The notes under the pieces were generated by a model. The model searched no databases. It was given only the letters and a program-made list of their open reading frames with translations, and was not told the origin of the DNA. Shown one piece after another: positions 59,746 to 64,000 of a DNA stretch of 64,000 nucleotides (the first letter of the stretch is position 1; every line of letters starts with the position of its first letter). Position numbers and translations under genes: made by a program. Origin of the DNA: Linnemannia elongata (lineage: Eukaryota; Mortierellomycota; Mortierellomycetes; Mortierellales; Mortierellaceae). The DNA is taken from the NCBI GenBank assembly GCA_036320915.1, contig JAXBDG010000011.1, positions 1,262,501-1,326,500 on the forward strand, read 5' to 3'.

Positions 59746-60778
59746 GGCCGGGTCGATGCTGTGTTGATGGCGCAGTGGTGGGAAGGAGATTCGAGAACAA
59801 AGGAAAAAGGGTAAAAAATAGGCAAAAAGGGTGTGTCGTAAAAAAAGGGGGAGTGAGCAAGTGACCGCGAAGCTCTCGGTCCTGAGTCGACAAGTAGCTC
59901 CGCCCCTGGAAGATCAGAACACGAACAGTAATCAGGCTCTGGCGTGTGAAAAAAAGGAGTGATAGATCTTTGTAGGAGGTGGCGAAGAACAACAAACGTT
60001 TTATTACTTTTCATTTTTGAGTTGTGAAGAAGGGGGGAAAGCATTGGAACCAACTGTATCAACGCGGGTAAAAGATATGCTTGTTAAGAGGAGCGTGCTA
60101 GGATTGCGATCGTATCTGAGGGCCTCATTGGGTTACTATACGCGGTCGACTAATAGACCAGACGAGAACGCGTTTGGATGTGTTTGCGACAAGGTAAAGG
60201 CTGCTTCTGATCCCTTGGTCCGACATGTATTATAAGTATCAATGATATGACGGCGAAGCATTGCCACTCATAAGGTAGGAAAGGTATAAAGAACCCCCTC
60301 TTTGTTTTTTATACATCTTCTTTTTTCTTTCTCCCTTCTTTCATTAATTCTTTCTTTCTTTCCTTCCTCCTTTCCTACCCTCTTTCCTCCGTCCTATCTT
60401 TCTTTCTACCCTTTTCCCACCCTTTATTCCCAACTATACAACACACATCCACGCTCTCTTACCCTCTCACTCCCCGACCTCCGTGCGACTCAAAACCCTC
60501 CAGCCCCACCAACGCATCTAATACTCGATTCGTGATGGAAGGAGGCATCCTTATCAACAAACGCCCGCAAACATGACCAATCTATCTCACCCCATCACTT
60601 GCAACGAGGTTGGAATAAGGAAGGAACAGTGAAGAATAATCATAAGCGAGAAAACTGCCTATGGTTTGGTATCTGTAATATCATGGTTTTGCTTTTAGAA
60701 AAAAATGCGCCACCAAAATCTGATCATGCGTATTGTTCTTTATTGTTCGCTATCTATAATCCCATTCTCGCTGACGAC
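59746..60778. other. Intergenic with orphan promoter-like segment
   Basis: No gene supported over about 1 kb between the Ate1 start and the monooxygenase stop. A TATA-like element at 60285-60290 on the plus strand is followed by about 200 bp of C/T-rich sequence, then only a 13-codon open frame beginning near 60535. 59770-60030 is mixed sequence, probably the Ate1 promoter. Confidence 0.5.
60285..60290 (+). promoter_or_regulatory. TATA-like element without a downstream gene
   Basis: TATAAA followed by a long pyrimidine-rich leader, the same layout as at the G6PD and importin-alpha genes, but no plus-strand coding sequence follows. Confidence 0.4.
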
Positions 60779-63023
60779 TCATACCACCGTGACACTGACC
60801 TCAGCAGATGCTCCTGCCTCTGATTCTATCGTCGCTGCCCTCTCTGCCTCCCTGGCCTGGATGATCTTCAATGTCTCGCGGTAGCTGTTCAAATCGGCAG
60901 GCTTGACCGTTCCATGGTCCTGTACAAAAGGCAGAAACGAGGCCTGAGGTCTGTTTCGCACCATAGCCACCATCACGTATCCCCACATCCACAAGGGCAT
61001 GTTTTTGGCAATGAAGCGCGTAATAAGTGCGCCAATGTCGGTTGTCTGGGTTGGAGGAGAAGAGATTCAAGTGAACAGAACCTTAGTAAGAGATAAGAAA
61101 AGAAAATCGCCTAGCAAAAAAAAAAAAAAAAAAAAAAATCGCATAAAAAATGGGTCAAAATACGAACCTTGCCGTAGAACCTGCACATGCTTTTGGACAG
61201 ATTATTAGCTACTTGTGCGGCTGCATATCGCTCCTCCCTGAACGCCTGGAATGCCTTTTTAATATCCTTGACTTGTGGAGTTGCGATCACATTGATCCAG
61301 TTTGCGAGCGCCACTGCATCCTGAATCGCCATGTTTGCGCCTTGGGCGCCAGCCGGATGTAACTGAACCATATCACAAAAAGAATAATTGAAGGTGGGTA
61401 GTGTTAGTTTCTTGTCTATCCCTGTGAATGGATTCCTTAGGAGTGAGTGCAATGATGAGAAGGAAAGTTACCTTGTGGCACGCTAATACACACGACATCG
61501 ATACAAGCAAACAGAGGTCAGGACAAGCAAATCAGAGAGAGGGGCAATTAATTACAGACAAGCATATGGTGACAAGCAGGTGAGACTCACCATCGCCAAT
61601 CAAGACGGTCCTGCAATGGTACCAGGTGTCAAACACCTTCTCCTCCAACATGACTTTTGTCATCTGGTCCTTGGGCGTCTTGTCGATCACATCTCCGAGA
61701 GTGAGGGTGCCGTCGCCTCCAGGGATAGGAAAGTCTCGAACGTCATTGCACATACTATCCGCGCCTCCTTCACCCCAATCCGTCGTCCGGAAGTTGTTGT
61801 GGAACTTGGAACTCTCCGCATCAAGGTATAATGTTGCGTTCCAACACATCCGGTCGTCCTTGACGGCGAACACATTCCACTAATAAACAAAGTAAAGACA
61901 AAAAATATAAAATTGGGTAAGAAAAAGGCCTGCTTCACAAAGAACAATATAGGCAGAACTCATGGACTCACCGAATAGGGCTTGTCAAATGATCGTGTGT
62001 TAACAACACTACTCGCATCTTCCTTGAGGAACGTAAACTTTTCAGGGTCCAGGGGTCCAGAATATCCAGCAACGCAGACACAGCTGAACGGCAGCTCCTC
62101 GCCGTCCGATGCAGGCAATTGGTTATCCTTCTTGAGTCTCTCAAACAGACACTTACGCACAGCACTATAGGCACCATCTGCTCCAACAAGAATGTCTCCT
62201 TCGAATTCACTCCCATCCGTGAACTTGACATGGACTCCGTTTTCTCCCTGGGTCATCCATGACATCCGTTTGGCTCTATGGATACGCTCCTCTGGGACCC
62301 GACTCAGTATGATTTCGTATAATACCTTGCGCGGAAGAATCCGTCCCTCAAAACCTCCCCTATCACAGGTAGAAAAAAAAACCACAAATAAGTCCTTGCC
62401 ATCCGTGCTCAACCTCATTGAAGGTGATGGAAACCCACGGTCAGAAAGTAGGATGGTTCACTTGAGAGTGAAGGAGACACGCTTACATCTTGTCGTTAAG
62501 AGAGGTGTCCATAAAAAAGTCCTGCTCCCGGTTCTCGTTGAAGATGCGGATAGCGTTGCAGTACTTGGACTTTGCCAGATATTCATCCATGATTCCCAAT
62601 TGAGTGAACAAAGGTCCAACGTTTGGTCCAAGAAAAACAGCAGAACCTAAAAAGGTTGTGGGTGGAGAGAGTAAGGGCTGGTTGTTTTCGAACAGTACAA
62701 AATAGGAGTAAACGCCTGCCTCCTGTCCTCGCAACGGATGCAGGACTTACCAACATTCCTGGTTTCAGGGGACTTTTCAAAGATATCGAAGGGCACGTCT
62801 GCCTTGTGAAGTAGGGCTGCCAAGGTGAGACCTAAAAGGTGATAAGTACGAGGGATGTGTTGTGTGAGCGATAGAGTGCTCGTTCACTTTTTCGCTGATG
62901 TTGAATGTGTTCCTGTGTAGTCCAATATGTACCAGCCAGTCCTGCTCCGATGATGATAACATGAGGCTTGCGGTTCGAGGTGTCGTAGACCGAGGGGTCA
63001 GGGCCGTACAAGGTGAAGGTCAT
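60779..63023 (-). CDS. FAD-dependent monooxygenase (FAD_binding_3, aromatic hydroxylase type)
   Basis: Eight exons on the minus strand: 62933-63023, 62751-62831, 62487-62646, 61972-62359, 61591-61879, 61472-61482, 61168-61362 and 60779-61045, giving 493 aa. Class-A flavoprotein motifs are all present: the GAGLAG dinucleotide fingerprint at 26-31, GADGAYSAVR (the DG motif, D172-G173), and LIGDACHKLHPAGAQG (the GD motif, G335-D336) with MAIQDAVALANW after it. These enzymes use NAD(P)H and O2 to hydroxylate or epoxidise small molecules; the substrate is unknown. The sixth exon is only 11 nt and encodes A(partial)-C-H-K of the GD motif. There is no signal peptide, and the C-terminal 90 residues are family-specific (NMPLWMWGYVMVAMV is hydrophobic). 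Paralogues are a pseudogene at 50200-51145 and a partial copy at the right edge. Confidence 0.92.
61116..61138. repeat. A23 homopolymer in intron
   Basis: In the seventh intron of the monooxygenase. On the transcribed strand it is a T23 run close to the GTTCGT donor. Confidence 0.9.
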
Positions 63024-63651
63024 CGTATGTAAAAAATGTGCTGTAGAAAAGGGAAGAAAGTGAAAAATGTGAGGAAGAGAACCGAAAAAGAGCCACCTCT
63101 ATTTTTTTTTGCCTTTATCTTTTTTTTTTTTTTGCGTGTATGGCGCTGTGCCTCGACCCTTCGACAGCGGATAATTGGAATTCTCCTGTACTGCTTTCTC
63201 TTTCCTCCGCATCTTCTTCGGCGCATGATAGTAGGCAACAGGTGGGAGGGAGAAGAAGTAACCACTGTGTGACATTGCGACAACAAAATTCAGTGTTTTC
63301 TTTCTTTTGTGAGCAGATGGAGCGAAACTTTATTTTGTTTTCCCGAATCGAATTGGCAGAAGGGACAGGGAAGTAAAAAAACGCATGGCTTGCAACAATG
63401 ACCTGAAAGATGAACAAAACCCTTTCGCGCATTGAGTACGATCTCACCAAAATTGCCTTCCTCTTAAACTGATAGAAAAAAAACACTCTGAATGCTCATT
63501 GGTCACAAAAGAAGAAAGAAAAAAAGTGCGACTGGACTGACGCTGTCATTTTATTCCAAGGCCGGTAGAAAGACACAAAAGAACTGACATCCTATGCGGT
63601 TCATCAAAGTCCACATCGTCCTGTGCTCCTCCGATAAATGACCTGCTTAAT
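63024..63651. other. Intergenic between two monooxygenase genes
   Basis: Leader and promoter of the monooxygenase ending at 60779 and the 3' flank of the next copy. No open frame with recognisable similarity was seen. There is a T-run at 63120-63134 and a second at 63105-63112 (plus strand). Confidence 0.6.
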
Positions 63652-63924
63652 TCACACAGCGACTGCATCACCTCCAGCCGCTGCTGGAATATCCTTGATC
63701 TGAGCTGTCTTCTCAGCCTCTGCTGCCTCTCGTGCCTTAACAACCTTCAGTGTCTCGCGGTAGCTGGGAAGATCAGCGGGCGGAATGGTTCCAGTGTTGG
63801 GTACTGGCGGCAAGAAAGATGCTTGAGGACGACATCCAATGTGCTTCCTCATGATGACTGTCCAAAGCCAGTAGGGCATGTTTTTAAAGATGAATCGTGT
63901 CACAGATGCACTTCGATCATTGGC
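63652..63924 (-). CDS. FAD-dependent monooxygenase, last exon only (gene continues past window)
   Basis: The exon opens after an acceptor at 63925-63926 and runs to a TGA at 63652-63654, giving 90 codons. The encoded segment (ANDRSASVTRFIFKNMPYWLW..., HIGCRPQASFLPPVPNTGTIPP, YRETLKVVKAREAAEAEK) aligns with the last exon of the intact copy (TTDIGALITRFIAKNMPLWMW..., SFLPFVQDHGTVKPADL, YRETLKIIQAREAERA). It is a tandem paralogue in the same orientation. The upstream exons lie beyond 64000. The pseudogene at 50.2-51.1 kb resembles this copy more than the intact one in its C-terminus. Confidence 0.88.
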   Translation of the reverse strand, partial: ANDRSASVTRFIFKNMPYWLWTVIMRKHIGCRPQASFLPPVPNTGTIPPADLPSYRETLKVVKAREAAEAEKTAQIKDIPAAAGGDAVAV

Positions 63925-64000
63925 CTATTAAGAAGAAGAAAAAATCAAATTGTTAGTCTTCCTGCGGTAGAGTTTGTTTTTTTACTGTGAATGTATCAAA

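Noticed and set aside
1..64000. CRISPR array, tRNA, rRNA or intact transposon
   Set aside because: No regularly spaced direct repeats, no tRNA A/B-box pairs with a cloverleaf, no rRNA-like conserved blocks, and no transposase or reverse-transcriptase motifs were found on either strand by eye.

Overview
The window looks like a fungal nuclear contig, most likely an early-diverging zygomycete. Mortierellomycotina is my best guess (inference), based on intron-rich genes with roughly 80-500 nt introns, strongly pyrimidine-rich promoters and 5' leaders, Q/N/H-rich regulators and abundant (CT)n, (CA)n and A/T homopolymers. I placed exons by eye from splice consensus, reading frame and family motifs. 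All 13 multi-exon genes that lie wholly inside the window give a coding length divisible by three.

Layout. 1-8 kb: a Zn2Cys6 transcription factor (+, 1159-6083) and a Swd2/WDR82 WD40 protein (-, 6149-7878), the latter divergent from importin-alpha (+, 8345-11626). 11.9-19.6 kb: two minus-strand genes, an R3H-SUZ RNA-binding protein (11873-16066) and a C2H2 factor resembling Con7-type regulators (17362-19572). 19.6-40.4 kb: about 20 kb that is almost free of recognisable coding sequence. It holds only a single-exon hypothetical ORF (-, 34321-35103), low-complexity tracts, homopolymers and one imperfect tandem duplication.

40.4-50.0 kb: a compact run of four plus-strand genes: a pectate-lyase-like beta-helix protein, the spliceosome protein Prp6, glucose-6-phosphate dehydrogenase and the tri-snRNP zinc-finger protein Snu23. 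Gaps are only 90-203 bp. 50.2-51.1 kb: a decayed FAD-monooxygenase pseudogene. 51.2-60 kb: a multi-spanning M28 metallopeptidase (-) divergent from the retromer subunit Vps26 (+), which converges on arginyl-tRNA-protein transferase Ate1 (-). 60.8-64 kb: an intact FAD monooxygenase (-), followed by the last exon of a second one cut by the window edge.

Themes: chromatin and transcription (Swd2, two transcription factors), nuclear import, splicing (Prp6, Snu23), endomembrane traffic and proteolysis (Vps26, M28 protease, Ate1), NADPH supply (G6PD) and FAD monooxygenases. I found no convincing new multi-gene system. The most unusual features are microexons that encode catalytic or metal-binding motifs (19 and 17 nt in the zinc cluster, 11 nt in the monooxygenase), two frame-preserving stop-free introns, two GC-AG introns, the large pyrimidine-patterned gene desert, and a beta-helix protein that lacks a signal peptide. 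No tRNA, rRNA, CRISPR array or intact transposon was seen.
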